Of a stretch of 46,979 nt of DNA, positions 36,149 to 44,637 are shown piece by piece. The stretch is from Nitrososphaerota archaeon. GTDB taxonomy: Archaea > Thermoproteota > Nitrososphaeria > Nitrososphaerales > Nitrososphaeraceae. A model generated the notes under the pieces. That model was not told the DNA's origin. It did no database searches and was given only the letters and a program-made list of their open reading frames with translations. The stretch is taken from NCBI GenBank assembly GCA_005877075.1, contig VBPX01000009.1:23524-70502 (forward strand), read 5' to 3'. How positions within the stretch are numbered: the stretch's first letter is position 1; each line of letters begins with the position of its first letter. Made by a program: the position numbers and the translations under genes.

Positions 36149-36547
36149 ATGAAAGGAATGTCGTTCAGCGAAAAAGAGATCGAATATCTTTGTTCCAACG
36201 AAATTTGAAGAGTTGCAACCTGGAACGAAAGATTACCACATGTAACTCCTGTTTCGTATATTTTCTCTGAAGGCAAATTTTACTTTGTAATGGACTATAA
36301 TACTTTAAAATATACTAATTTGAAAAAGAATAACAAGATTTCGCTATTAGTTGACACGAATGAAGATAATAAGAATAAAGCCGTTGTTGCACAGGGAACT
36401 GCCAAATTCATTCATAGAGGAAAAAATTTTGAAAATTTGTGTAAGCTCTTTCACAATAGATTTGATTGGGTAAGGCAAGATCCATGGAAACAGGGCGAGG
36501 CTCCATTTGTAATGGTAATTCCGAATAGGAAAGTTAGTTGGCGATAG
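36149..36547 (+). pseudogene. Pyridoxamine-5'-phosphate-oxidase-like protein, in-frame TGA
   Basis: ATG at 36149 opens a frame that reads KEIEYLCSNEI-stop-RVATWNERLPHVTPVSYIF and continues intact to 36547 (132 codons). The opening and the RVAT...PHVTPV strand are the standard start of flavin split-barrel (PPOX/F420) proteins. The TGA at 36206-36208 sits where most members have a small residue. Point mutation, sequence error or recoding cannot be told apart here, and selenocysteine machinery is not known from thaumarchaea. Confidence 0.75.
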
Positions 36548-36579
36548 GATAAAAATACGACTTTGGTAGATTTTAATTA

Positions 36580-37065
36580 ATGATTTACAAAAAAATTGAA
36601 AATTCTATTGGAGATTTATGTAAATACTTAATTCCGATTAAACATGAGTATTATTTGGGAAATGGAAAAGAAATTGCAATATGTACCTTATCCAGTATCA
36701 AATTATTATTAGAAATTTCAAATGATATTAAATTGATGAGAAACGTTGCCATTGTCGGAAGATTATTGTCAGAAAATAAAGGAATTGATAAAATCATAAG
36801 ATATTGTCTTTCAAATAAGGAACTTACCTATTTGATTGTATGTGGAAATGATGGTCGTGGACATAGGGCTGGCGATGCACTAATTGCATTATCTAATAAT
36901 GGCATCACAAAGGAAGGTAGAATCATCATGTCAAAAAGCCCTTGTCCTCATATTATATCATCCTTTGAGGAAGTGGTAATGTTTAGAAACCGTATTACCA
37001 TTCATAATCTAATTGAAGAGACGAATCTAGAGTTCATAAGGTCATATTTAGATAGGCTTGGTTAA
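36580..37065 (+). CDS. Soluble MtrA-like corrinoid-binding protein
   Basis: 161 residues with the core of tetrahydromethanopterin S-methyltransferase subunit A: NVAIVGRLLSENKGID (55-70), then VCGNDGRGHRAGDALIAL (88-105), where the His (about 95) corresponds to the cobalt-ligating region of MtrA. The C-terminal membrane anchor of methanogen MtrA is absent, and no mtrB-H genes are nearby. It may be a corrinoid methyl carrier. Its stop overlaps the dUTPase stop by four bases (convergent). Confidence 0.72.
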   Translation: MIYKKIENSIGDLCKYLIPIKHEYYLGNGKEIAICTLSSIKLLLEISNDIKLMRNVAIVGRLLSENKGIDKIIRYCLSNKELTYLIVCGNDGRGHRAGDALIALSNNGITKEGRIIMSKSPCPHIISSFEEVVMFRNRITIHNLIEETNLEFIRSYLDRLG

Positions 37066-37466
37066 TAATTCATTTTCTTTCTTTTTTTGTTTATGTTGTT
37101 CTTATTTGAATAGTATTTTACAACATCTTCAGGTGTCATTTTCAATTCAATTGTTGCCTGAAGGACAAAATGCCAAATATCTATTAATTCCTCCTTTGCA
37201 TCCTCAAGATCGAAATGAGTCGGGTTTTTCCACCATTTCCAATTAGTCAATCTTTGAAGTTCTACGGCTTCATGTATTATTGCAGTACAGAGAAATGAAA
37301 TTCTCTCTTCACTCTTTGAAGGATACCGTGGTGAGGCTAAAACAGAAGCAAGCTCGCTTTGCATCTCAATTAATTTTTCTAGTTTATCCACTTGCAAATC
37401 ATATAAAATGTTTAATATAGATTTTAACCTTCCATTAAGATGGAATGGAGTCGTGCTTCCTATCAA
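37062..37466 (-). CDS. All-alpha NTP pyrophosphatase, dUTPase-2 type
   Basis: 134 residues from a TTG. MazG/dimeric-dUTPase metal motifs: HEAVELQRLTNWKWWKNP and AKEELIDIWHFVLQATIEL, an E-x-x-E and E-x-x-D pair on two helices, with the TNWKWWK stretch of dUTPase-2 proteins. It would hydrolyse dUTP to dUMP and keep uracil out of DNA. The lysine-rich tail (NKKRKKMNY) is short. Confidence 0.8.
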   Translation of the reverse strand: MIGSTTPFHLNGRLKSILNILYDLQVDKLEKLIEMQSELASVLASPRYPSKSEERISFLCTAIIHEAVELQRLTNWKWWKNPTHFDLEDAKEELIDIWHFVLQATIELKMTPEDVVKYYSNKNNINKKRKKMNY

Positions 37467-37750
37467 TAGATAGACTAGATATGGGAGTTCTCCATTAGCA
37501 TCTTTTTATTATATAACTTAAAAAAATACTAATAAATGTTTCTACTGTTGCAGATATAATTTGAAATACATCATTTTATTATATTATTTACACAATTTTA
37601 TATCAGTTACTGTAATAATTAAGCATGCTAATGTAAATCTTATTAACATCGATTTTTCTAATTTTCAAGAATATTAGGGTATTTATCTAAAAGTTCGCTT
37701 ATATCATAGTAGTATCCAATGAAATAGTCCAAAATAAATTAGAAATGTGA
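37467..37750. other. Gene-poor spacer
   Basis: AT-rich. A 24-codon minus-strand frame just after the RadB-like gene (encoding DYFIGYYYDISELLDKYPN) is the only peptide-like stretch, too short to call. Confidence 0.4.
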
Positions 37751-38452
37751 TCAAGAATCGTGAAGCCCATCTGATTTGATTACAAAGTGTGCTTTGCTAT
37801 CGGTCGATGGTTTCATTAGTTTTGCACTAAATTTCGATTCATCAACCTTTACTGCCTTCAGTTCTAAAGTCACGTGAGCAAGACTGGATATTGTCTTATT
37901 CAATAACTCATTATATGGAAGAATTTTCTTTTGAAATATATCAAAATCTGAATCTTTAAATTCTTTTTTTGAGGTACTCGAAGTAGTAATCACTATTGCT
38001 ATGTCATTGGCTATTGCATTTATGGCAAGGTCGTGCATGTGCTTTCTTATACGAATTTGTATTGGCAATGCTTTTTTATTTTCATTCAAGAATAAGTAAC
38101 TAAAATTATCAATAATTACTAAAATCGGATTCAAATTTAGAGCATAGTTGACAAGTACCATCTGAACGTTTGTTGACAAGATCCTCAATCTTCTTATTCT
38201 GCTTAATATCCAACCTGAATCTTGTTTGTCCTTGATGTATGAAAGAATTTTTTCAGGACGAAAAAGTCCCTGTGTGTCACCAAATATTATTGATGAATCT
38301 TTGTAAAAGCGTGAAGCATTGACGCACAAAGAATAGCACAGACTAGATCTTGCTTCTCTCGAATCAGATAGAATATTAGTAATTAACCCTGTTCTGATTC
38401 CTCCACCAAGTATCTCATCAATTGAAGATGATCCCGTTGTGATAATTTGCAT
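37751..38452 (-). CDS. RadB/RecA-like ATPase paralogue with degenerate Walker A
   Basis: 233 residues with the RadA/RadB outline: TTGSSSIDEILGGGIRTGLIT at the start, IRIRKHMHDLAINAIANDIAIVITT (strand and helix of the core) and C-terminal substrate-type strand. Where a P-loop should follow it reads NILSDSREARSSLC, with no G-x4-GK[T/S], while the Walker B-like LVIIDNFSYLF is kept. ATP hydrolysis is therefore unlikely. Probably a recombination-mediator-type accessory protein. It is divergent from the Sm gene. Confidence 0.75.
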   Translation of the reverse strand: MQIITTGSSSIDEILGGGIRTGLITNILSDSREARSSLCYSLCVNASRFYKDSSIIFGDTQGLFRPEKILSYIKDKQDSGWILSRIRRLRILSTNVQMVLVNYALNLNPILVIIDNFSYLFLNENKKALPIQIRIRKHMHDLAINAIANDIAIVITTSSTSKKEFKDSDFDIFQKKILPYNELLNKTISSLAHVTLELKAVKVDESKFSAKLMKPSTDSKAHFVIKSDGLHDS

Positions 38453-38554
38453 AAAATTAATCTCTATAATTATTTATATACAATGTCTTGGATTTTGGGA
38501 GAAACTTTTTATTGTCGATCTTATTTTTTGAAAACAAAAGTGATAACCTAACAT

Positions 38555-38803
38555 ATGTCATCATCCCCACAGCAACCAAAAAGACCGCTAACAATTTTAC
38601 AACGTTCATTAAATATGAAAGTATCTGTCAGACTTAAAAATGAGTTGGAGTACAGAGGTAGGATGAATAATGTAGATTCGTACATGAATTTGATTCTATT
38701 GGATGCCGAAGAATTTAATGGTGCAAATGCCGTTGCAAATTATGGGAAAGTAGTTATTAGAGGAAACAACGTTTTATTCATCAAAATAGAAAAAGATCTT
38801 TAA
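38555..38803 (+). CDS. Sm-like archaeal RNA-binding protein
   Basis: 82 residues. The Sm1 motif (MKVSVRLKNELEYRGRMNNVDSYMNLIL) and the Sm2 motif (KVVIRGNNVLFI) are both present. Such proteins form heptameric rings that bind U-rich RNA. The N-terminal SSSPQQPK tail is variable in the family. metK starts 35 bases downstream on the same strand. Confidence 0.9.
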   Translation: MSSSPQQPKRPLTILQRSLNMKVSVRLKNELEYRGRMNNVDSYMNLILLDAEEFNGANAVANYGKVVIRGNNVLFIKIEKDL

Positions 38804-38838
38804 GAAAAGAGATACAATTGGGATTGACGTAATCAAAA

Positions 38839-39984
38839 ATGGGAAGGCGGTATCTTTTTACTTCAGAGAGTGTAACTGAAGGGCATCCAGATAAGATATG
38901 TGATCAGGTTTCTGATTCAATACTTGATGAGCTTATCAATCAGGATCCAGATTCGAGAGTAGCAGTAGAGGCTATGACTACTACTGGTATAGTATTTGTA
39001 GCTGGAGAGGTAACATCTAAGGCAAGAATTGATTCTCAACAAATTGTTAGAAGCACACTAAAGGATATAGGCTACAATGGATCAAAATATGGATTTGATG
39101 GAAATAGTTGTTGTGTATTAACCTCAATTCATGAACAAAGTCCTGATATATCTATGGGTGTTTCCAAAAATGAAAACGGAGTCCAAGGAGCAGGAGATCA
39201 AGGGTTAATGTTTGGATATGCAACTAGTGAAACTGCGGAGCTAATGCCATTGCCTATTACATTGGCGCACAAATTAACTATGAAATTGGCCATGGTTAGA
39301 AAAGATAAAATTTTAGATTGGATAGGTCCTGACGGAAAATCTCAGGTTTCTGTTATTTATGAAGATTTTATTCCAAAGAAAATTGACACCGTTGTAGTTT
39401 CAACTCAACATACGGAAGATGTATCGATATCCCAAGTGAGGGAAGAGGTAATTTCAAAGGTTATTAAACCAATTTGTGATGAATTGATTAATGATTCTAC
39501 TAAATTTCTAGTAAATCCAACTGGCAGATTTGTAATAGGCGGCCCTGTAGGTGATACTGGGTTAACTGGAAGAAAGATAATAGCAGATACGTATGGTGGC
39601 ATGGGCAGACATGGAGGTGGTGCCTTTTCAGGCAAGGACCCTTCTAAAGTTGACAGGTCAGCTTGTTACATGGCAAGATATGTAGCGAAAAATATTGTTG
39701 CATCAGGATTAGCTTCAAAATGCGAAGTGCAATTGGCATATGCCATAGGAGTGGCGGATCCTGTTTCAATTATGGTTGATACATTTAATACAGGAAAAAT
39801 TAGTGAAGAAGAAATTGAAACTCAAGTAAGAGAAATTTTTGACACTAGACCTGTTGGAATCATAGAAACGTTACAACTAAAAAGACCAATATACAAGAAG
39901 ACCGCCGCATATGGACATTTTGGTAGGAACGAACCCAGCTTTACATGGGAGAAAACCGACAAATCAGATTTATTTAAGCTCTAA
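38839..39984 (+). CDS. metK: S-adenosylmethionine synthetase, bacterial/eukaryotic type
   Basis: 381 residues. It makes SAM from methionine and ATP. Marks: [29 protein letters not shown], and [17 protein letters not shown]. These belong to the bacterial/eukaryotic MetK family, not to the separate archaeal-type MAT family, a point of interest in an archaeon. Length is typical. Its stop overlaps the rio2 stop by four bases (convergent). Confidence 0.95.
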   Translation: MGRRYLFTSESVTEGHPDKICDQVSDSILDELINQDPDSRVAVEAMTTTGIVFVAGEVTSKARIDSQQIVRSTLKDIGYNGSKYGFDGNSCCVLTSIHEQSPDISMGVSKNENGVQGAGDQGLMFGYATSETAELMPLPITLAHKLTMKLAMVRKDKILDWIGPDGKSQVSVIYEDFIPKKIDTVVVSTQHTEDVSISQVREEVISKVIKPICDELINDSTKFLVNPTGRFVIGGPVGDTGLTGRKIIADTYGGMGRHGGGAFSGKDPSKVDRSACYMARYVAKNIVASGLASKCEVQLAYAIGVADPVSIMVDTFNTGKISEEEIETQVREIFDTRPVGIIETLQLKRPIYKKTAAYGHFGRNEPSFTWEKTDKSDLFKL

Positions 39985-40904
39985 AAATTCGTACTATTTA
40001 GGCCATCTGAGATCTGGGATTCAGACTTTTTAATGATGTCAATCGTTTTTCCAATATCTCTTTCAATATTAAATTTCCTTGAAAAGAATTTAAGGATATT
40101 TCTTACGTCTCTCATGAGCACTTCCTCTGCATTAATAGTATCAGTACGAACAGCTTGTGGCCAATCCAGGATAAAAATATTGTCATCATTTACTACAATA
40201 TTATATTCATTCAAATCGCCATTAATGTATCCTTTGTGATAAGCGATTCTCATACTTTCTATAATCTTTTCCAATATAGATTGTGGATTATCAAGATTTA
40301 CAACTTCTGATAGCCTAGTACCATAAATAGGTTCCATAACTATGCAATGAAAAGACCTGTACAATGGATTAGGAAACGAAATACTGGAATTTCTAAGATA
40401 TTTTAATATGTCATACTCCTTTTTTGCTGTTTCGATATTCAATATTAACCAAGTACTAGATCCTGAACTCATATCTCGTTTTCTCTTAATCTGCTTGAAA
40501 CTAGATCTTCCGATTCTAAACAGCTTTACAATCTTGTCATGGTTTAACGAATTACGAGCAAGAAAGACTTCTGCTTCCTTACCGATACCAATTTGGGGTC
40601 CAATTGCGTCAATTACATTTCGATTAGCTAGAATTTTTAGTACATAGATATCCAGACCTGTTACCAATAATGTAAACCCTAGATTGCTTTTGCCTATCAA
40701 TCCAAATTTAACAAGTCGTTCCAAATGATGTTTAACCAAACTTTGACCTAAATTTGAATATTGGCTCAGAGTAGAAAGATTTAAAAATTGATGATTTTTT
40801 AATGAAGATGCGAATACCTTTAATATTTTAAAATCACTTTTATTCAATAATGAAACAACATGTCCTGCCTTTGAAAAAGAAGACAACTGAAGGCTCCTAC
40901 TCAC
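39981..40904 (-). CDS. rio2: RIO2-type serine/threonine kinase
   Basis: 307 residues from a GTG. N-terminal winged helix (about 25-90) then a RIO kinase domain: glycine-rich loop [12 protein letters not shown] (105-116), [12 protein letters not shown] hinge region, catalytic [11 protein letters not shown] (about 247-257) and metal-binding ILDWPQ. RIO2 acts in small-ribosomal-subunit maturation. In most relatives a His precedes the catalytic GD; here it is Asn, probably harmless. Confidence 0.92.
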   Translation of the reverse strand: MSRSLQLSSFSKAGHVVSLLNKSDFKILKVFASSLKNHQFLNLSTLSQYSNLGQSLVKHHLERLVKFGLIGKSNLGFTLLVTGLDIYVLKILANRNVIDAIGPQIGIGKEAEVFLARNSLNHDKIVKLFRIGRSSFKQIKRKRDMSSGSSTWLILNIETAKKEYDILKYLRNSSISFPNPLYRSFHCIVMEPIYGTRLSEVVNLDNPQSILEKIIESMRIAYHKGYINGDLNEYNIVVNDDNIFILDWPQAVRTDTINAEEVLMRDVRNILKFFSRKFNIERDIGKTIDIIKKSESQISDGLNSTNF

Positions 40905-40974
40905 AATATTAGATTAAAATGTTATTGTTTTAATTTACAGATAATAATTAAAATATCCAAGCGACGCAGTAGAA

Positions 40975-41730
40975 GTGTTGTCTCTTGATGGAAAAATAGT
41001 TATAGTAACAGGTAGTACACGGGGACTTGGACTTGAGATTGCAAGAGAAATAGCAAGAAATGGAGCGACTCTTATTATTACTTCTAGGAATAAATCTAAA
41101 TTGAAAGAGGCATGTAAATTGATTGACAGAGATTGTTATGGATTTCAATTGGATGTTTCCAAAAGAGGGAGCCTAACCGCATTTATCAAAAATATTTTAA
41201 AAGAATTTAAAGCTGTTGATGTCCTGATAAATAATGCTGGATTTCCATTTGAAAGGAAAATTTGGTTCAAAAAAATCCATGATATTTCGCAAAAAGAATT
41301 AATGAATATTCTTCAAGTTGATTTGATTGGCTCTTTTTTAATGACTAAAGAAATATTAAAGTTAATGATCAAAAAAAGAAATGGAGTTATCATTAACATC
41401 ACTTCAACACCTGCCATATCCGGACACATTTGCGGTTCTCCATATTCGATAGCAAAGGCAGGACTGATTAGTTTAACAAAACATATTGCTTCCGAATATG
41501 GACAATCTAATATCAGATCTTATTCTGTTGCATTGGGAAACATCTATACAGATTCAATGCGTGTATCTCTTTCAAAAACCGAAATAGTCAAAGCTAAAAA
41601 TGAAAATATCATGAAAAGATGGGGTAGACCAGAAGAAGTTGCAAAAACTATTGTATGTCTTGTCAGTGATAATTTTTCATTCTCAACAGGAAATACTATT
41701 ATTATTGATGGTGGTAAAGTAATTATTTAG
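40975..41730 (+). CDS. Short-chain dehydrogenase/reductase
   Basis: 251 residues from a GTG. Classical SDR: TGSTRGLGLEIA (12-23), NNAGFPF, catalytic Ser in INITSTPAISG, and YSIAKAGLISL with Tyr and Lys. The end SFSTGNTIIIDGGKVII is typical. NAD(P)-dependent, substrate unknown. cbiD starts six bases after its stop, so they are probably co-transcribed, although a role in cobalamin synthesis is not implied by the sequence. Confidence 0.9.
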   Translation: MLSLDGKIVIVTGSTRGLGLEIAREIARNGATLIITSRNKSKLKEACKLIDRDCYGFQLDVSKRGSLTAFIKNILKEFKAVDVLINNAGFPFERKIWFKKIHDISQKELMNILQVDLIGSFLMTKEILKLMIKKRNGVIINITSTPAISGHICGSPYSIAKAGLISLTKHIASEYGQSNIRSYSVALGNIYTDSMRVSLSKTEIVKAKNENIMKRWGRPEEVAKTIVCLVSDNFSFSTGNTIIIDGGKVII

Positions 41731-41736
41731 AAGTGA

Positions 41737-42882
41737 ATGTTAATGTTCCAAAGCATCGATGATATCAAAGATGATAAAGATTTACCTATTAGCAAAAAAA
41801 GAAATCTGAGAACTGGATATACAACTGGTACTTGTGCAGCAGCGGCAACAAAAGCCGCATTGTCGGTATTGATAAATGAAGAAAAATTATTAAAAGTAAA
41901 TGTTTCTCTTCCAAAGGATAAGAACATAGTAATTGATATTGCGTGGATAAAGTATGAAAATCAAAAATCTGTTACTGCTGCAGTAGTCAAGGATGGTGGG
42001 GATGATCCTGATGTCACCAATGGTGCTGAAATATGTGCAACAGTATCTTTTTTGGAAACTGCAAATAAAATAATTATTGATGGGGGTATTGGTGTTGGAA
42101 GAGTCACTAAACCTGGGTTGGGACTTGAAATAGGTAGAGCAGCAATTAATCCAACTCCACTTAGGATGATAAACAAAGCTATTGAAGAAATTCTTGGAGA
42201 ACGAAAAAATAGTTATGGATTAACAGTAATTATTTCAGTTCCTAAAGGAGAGGAAATATCCAAGAGAACCGATAATCCGAGATTGGGAATAATTGGCGGT
42301 ATATCAATATTAGGAACAACTGGGATCGTAATTCCATATTCCACTGCATCATTTGCAGCCTCTATCCGTCAGAGTATTGATGTTTCAAAAGCAATGGGTT
42401 CTGATTCAGTTATCTTGACTACCGGTGGCAGAAGTGAAGATTTTGCACGTAGTATTTTTGGAAACTCAATTGCGAACCACTCCTATATTCAAATAGGAGA
42501 CTTTATCGGATTCAGCATTAGACAATGTGCAATTAAGAAAATTAAGAAAGCGTTTGTTATTGGTTTTATCGGTAAATTAACTAAAATGGCAAAGGGAGTA
42601 AAACAAACACATGTGAAGGGCTCTCATGTGGATATGAATTTTCTTGCTGGTTTGGCAATCAAGTGTGGAGCGAATAATCAGCTTGTAGAAAAGATAAAGT
42701 TGGCAAATACCGCAAGACATGTTGGGGAGTTAATTGATCAATATGGATTGAGTATATTTTATGACGTTCTATGTGAGGAGGTCTATCATCATCTGAGTAA
42801 ATATTCTGCATCTGAATTACAAATAAAAATCATATTACTTGATTTTAATGGCAATACAATAGGAAAATATCCTAAGGACTAG
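41737..42882 (+). CDS. cbiD: Cobalt-precorrin-5B C1-methyltransferase
   Basis: 381 residues. The N-terminal LRTGYTTGTCAAAATKAAL is the CbiD signature, followed by DGGDDPDVTNG, GGIGVGRVTKPGLGLEIG and the glycine-rich PRLGIIGGISILGTTGIV. It methylates C1 of cobalt-precorrin-5B in the anaerobic cobalamin pathway using SAM, which the nearby MetK could supply. Full length. Confidence 0.95.
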   Translation: MLMFQSIDDIKDDKDLPISKKRNLRTGYTTGTCAAAATKAALSVLINEEKLLKVNVSLPKDKNIVIDIAWIKYENQKSVTAAVVKDGGDDPDVTNGAEICATVSFLETANKIIIDGGIGVGRVTKPGLGLEIGRAAINPTPLRMINKAIEEILGERKNSYGLTVIISVPKGEEISKRTDNPRLGIIGGISILGTTGIVIPYSTASFAASIRQSIDVSKAMGSDSVILTTGGRSEDFARSIFGNSIANHSYIQIGDFIGFSIRQCAIKKIKKAFVIGFIGKLTKMAKGVKQTHVKGSHVDMNFLAGLAIKCGANNQLVEKIKLANTARHVGELIDQYGLSIFYDVLCEEVYHHLSKYSASELQIKIILLDFNGNTIGKYPKD

Positions 42883-42905
42883 ACGAACAAAAAACCAATA
42901 TTACA

Positions 42906-43304
42906 CTATACCCCTTCAAGGAAACCATCTTTTTGGAGCTTTTCAGCGTGAGCAGAAATGTATCTCCATACGATGTCTGCCTTGTCTGGTTGAAAATCCC
43001 ATGGTGCAATTAAAACCACATCATGTTCTCTTATCCACATACGTCTCTTTATCTTTCCTCTAATTCTACAAGTCCTGACTTTCCCGTCAGTACATTTCAC
43101 GATAATATTGTCTCCTCCAACTAATTTTATCACGCGCCCAAGTAATTCGCCCTGTTGAGGCATAACTAACTCCTTTAGATCCGATTCGCTCAGTACTTTT
43201 CTTTTTCCTAATTTAAAAACCTCTGTTAAAAGTCCTTTTAAGCAAAATAAAAACCTAATGATCCTGTATAAATTTATAGAATAATTAATTTGTATATTAG
43301 ACAA
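42906..43304 (-). CDS. Translation initiation factor aIF1A
   Basis: The body GKRKVLSESDLKELVMPQQGE, given here in part, is followed by LLGRVIKLVGGDNIIVKCTDG and RMWIREHDVVLIAPWDFQ, clear eIF1A/OB-fold. The first canonical start is TTG at 43304, giving a 31-residue extension foreign to the family. The expected N-terminus MGKRKV falls on a TTA codon (43209-43211), with AGAGGT (43219-43224) seven bases upstream and a TATA box at 43267-43278 inside the extension. So the real start is probably the TTA position. Confidence 0.9.
   Translation of the reverse strand: MSNIQINYSINLYRIIRFLFCLKGLLTEVFKLGKRKVLSESDLKELVMPQQGELLGRVIKLVGGDNIIVKCTDGKVRTCRIRGKIKRRMWIREHDVVLIAPWDFQPDKADIVWRYISAHAEKLQKDGFLEGV
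43267..43278 (-). promoter_or_regulatory. TATA box of the aIF1A gene
   Basis: TATAAATTTATA is a perfect palindrome and archaeal box-A-like. A transcript starting about 25 bases further (near 43245) would exclude the canonical TTG at 43304 and leave a ~35-base leader containing AGAGGT. Confidence 0.5.
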
Positions 43305-43449
43305 GGTTCATTATTCTTTAACATCGTTTTAATTTAATAACAATTGCTCGAATTTCCTAAGTTATGATGGAAAGACAAGGTTAGGTTCTTTTCATGTCCA
43401 GAATAACTTGATAATTCTTTTGTGATATCAGTTCCCTTAAATAATATAA

Positions 43450-44337
43450 CTAATTTCTGGCAGCAAGGTTGTTTAGTTCACAAAATAGTTTCAATATCGC
43501 AGTATAGTCCAATTCAGAGTAACCTCTATTTACCGCAATCCGATAATATTGTTCGGCCAATGATGAAAAGGAAAGACTAGTTCCACTATTTTTTGCACAT
43601 TCATTAAGCAATTGTACGTCCTTGAGCATATTTTTTAGAAAGAATTTTGGCTCAAAATTATTTTTGATCATCTTTGGACCTTTTATTTCGCTTAGACCCG
43701 TTTTAAAATAAGTTGAATTTAGAATCTCAAGAAAGATTGCGGGGTCTACTTTTGATTTCTTTACAAATACTATTGATTCTGACAATGAGATCGCAATTAA
43801 CGCAATGTTAAGATTGAGTGCGAGCTTCATGTAATTGGCAGCCCCATCTGCATTACCTATATAAATTATTTTCTTGCTAAAATTATTCAAAATCTTTCTA
43901 CATTTTTCAAATATTTTCTTGTTACCAGAAACGATGGATATTACATCTCCTTTCAATGTTGCGTCCGGCCCTCCCATTATTGGAGCCTGAATAACTTTGT
44001 ATCCTATTTTTTTCATGCTGTTAGCACAATATATGGAATCTTCTGGCAATACAGTGCTAGTGTCTACGACGGTCAAGTGTTTGTTATTGCAGTGAATTAA
44101 GCCATTCTCACCAAACAAAACTTGTTTTACAGCATAACCGTCCGTAACACTAACAATTACAAAATTGCATTTCTTTCCTAACATCACAGGGTGTTCCATT
44201 CGGATTGCGCCCTCTTTTACTAGTGCATTTGACCTTTCTTTGGATCGGTTATACAAATAAACTTCAAATCCTCTTTTTAATAATCTATGAGCTATTGCAG
44301 ATCCCATCAATCCGTTTCCAACAATTCCAATCTTCAT
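43450..44337 (-). CDS. Beta-hydroxyacid dehydrogenase (3-hydroxyisobutyrate dehydrogenase-like)
   Basis: The ATG at 44337 places MKIGIVGNGLMGSAIAHRLL at the N-terminus; the 13 residues upstream look non-coding. 295 residues. Substrate motif TSTVLPEDS, catalytic-helix stretch KLALNLNIAL with Lys, and GGPDATLKGD (the family GG-x2-A-x-G loop). The family reduces small hydroxy/semialdehyde acids with NAD(P)H. The neighbouring aldehyde dehydrogenase makes succinate-semialdehyde or methylmalonate-type chemistry a fair guess only. Confidence 0.88.
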   Translation of the reverse strand: MKIGIVGNGLMGSAIAHRLLKRGFEVYLYNRSKERSNALVKEGAIRMEHPVMLGKKCNFVIVSVTDGYAVKQVLFGENGLIHCNNKHLTVVDTSTVLPEDSIYCANSMKKIGYKVIQAPIMGGPDATLKGDVISIVSGNKKIFEKCRKILNNFSKKIIYIGNADGAANYMKLALNLNIALIAISLSESIVFVKKSKVDPAIFLEILNSTYFKTGLSEIKGPKMIKNNFEPKFFLKNMLKDVQLLNECAKNSGTSLSFSSLAEQYYRIAVNRGYSELDYTAILKLFCELNNLAARN

Positions 44338-44376
44338 AAAATAATATCTTAACTGTAGAAATTTAAGATTTTTCAA

Positions 44377-44637
44377 AATCGGTGAAGGTACAAACCGCTC
44401 TTAGCTAGTGCATTGTTTGATTTTTATTTAATTAGAATAAGAAAGGTCTCATAATCTCATGTTTAGTAACGAATAAATCAATTATTAGATGTATTGTGAA
44501 ATAATAGCTGTAAGAATGCGCGATTTTCCTAACTAAATTTGAGGTTATTTCTGAATGATCTTAGATATCACTTGTTTGTTATTTAAAACAGCACATATGA
44601 ATATTAATTGCCTCTTTGAATAATTACGTTGTAAATA
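44377..44637. other. Divergent promoter region
   Basis: Gene-free. It separates the beta-hydroxyacid dehydrogenase (minus strand) from the aldehyde dehydrogenase (plus strand), so it holds both promoters. Confidence 0.4.

Noticed and set aside
36206-36208. Selenocysteine reading of the TGA in the PPOX-like gene
   Set aside because: No SECIS-like hairpin was noted and thaumarchaea are not known to have the selenocysteine machinery.
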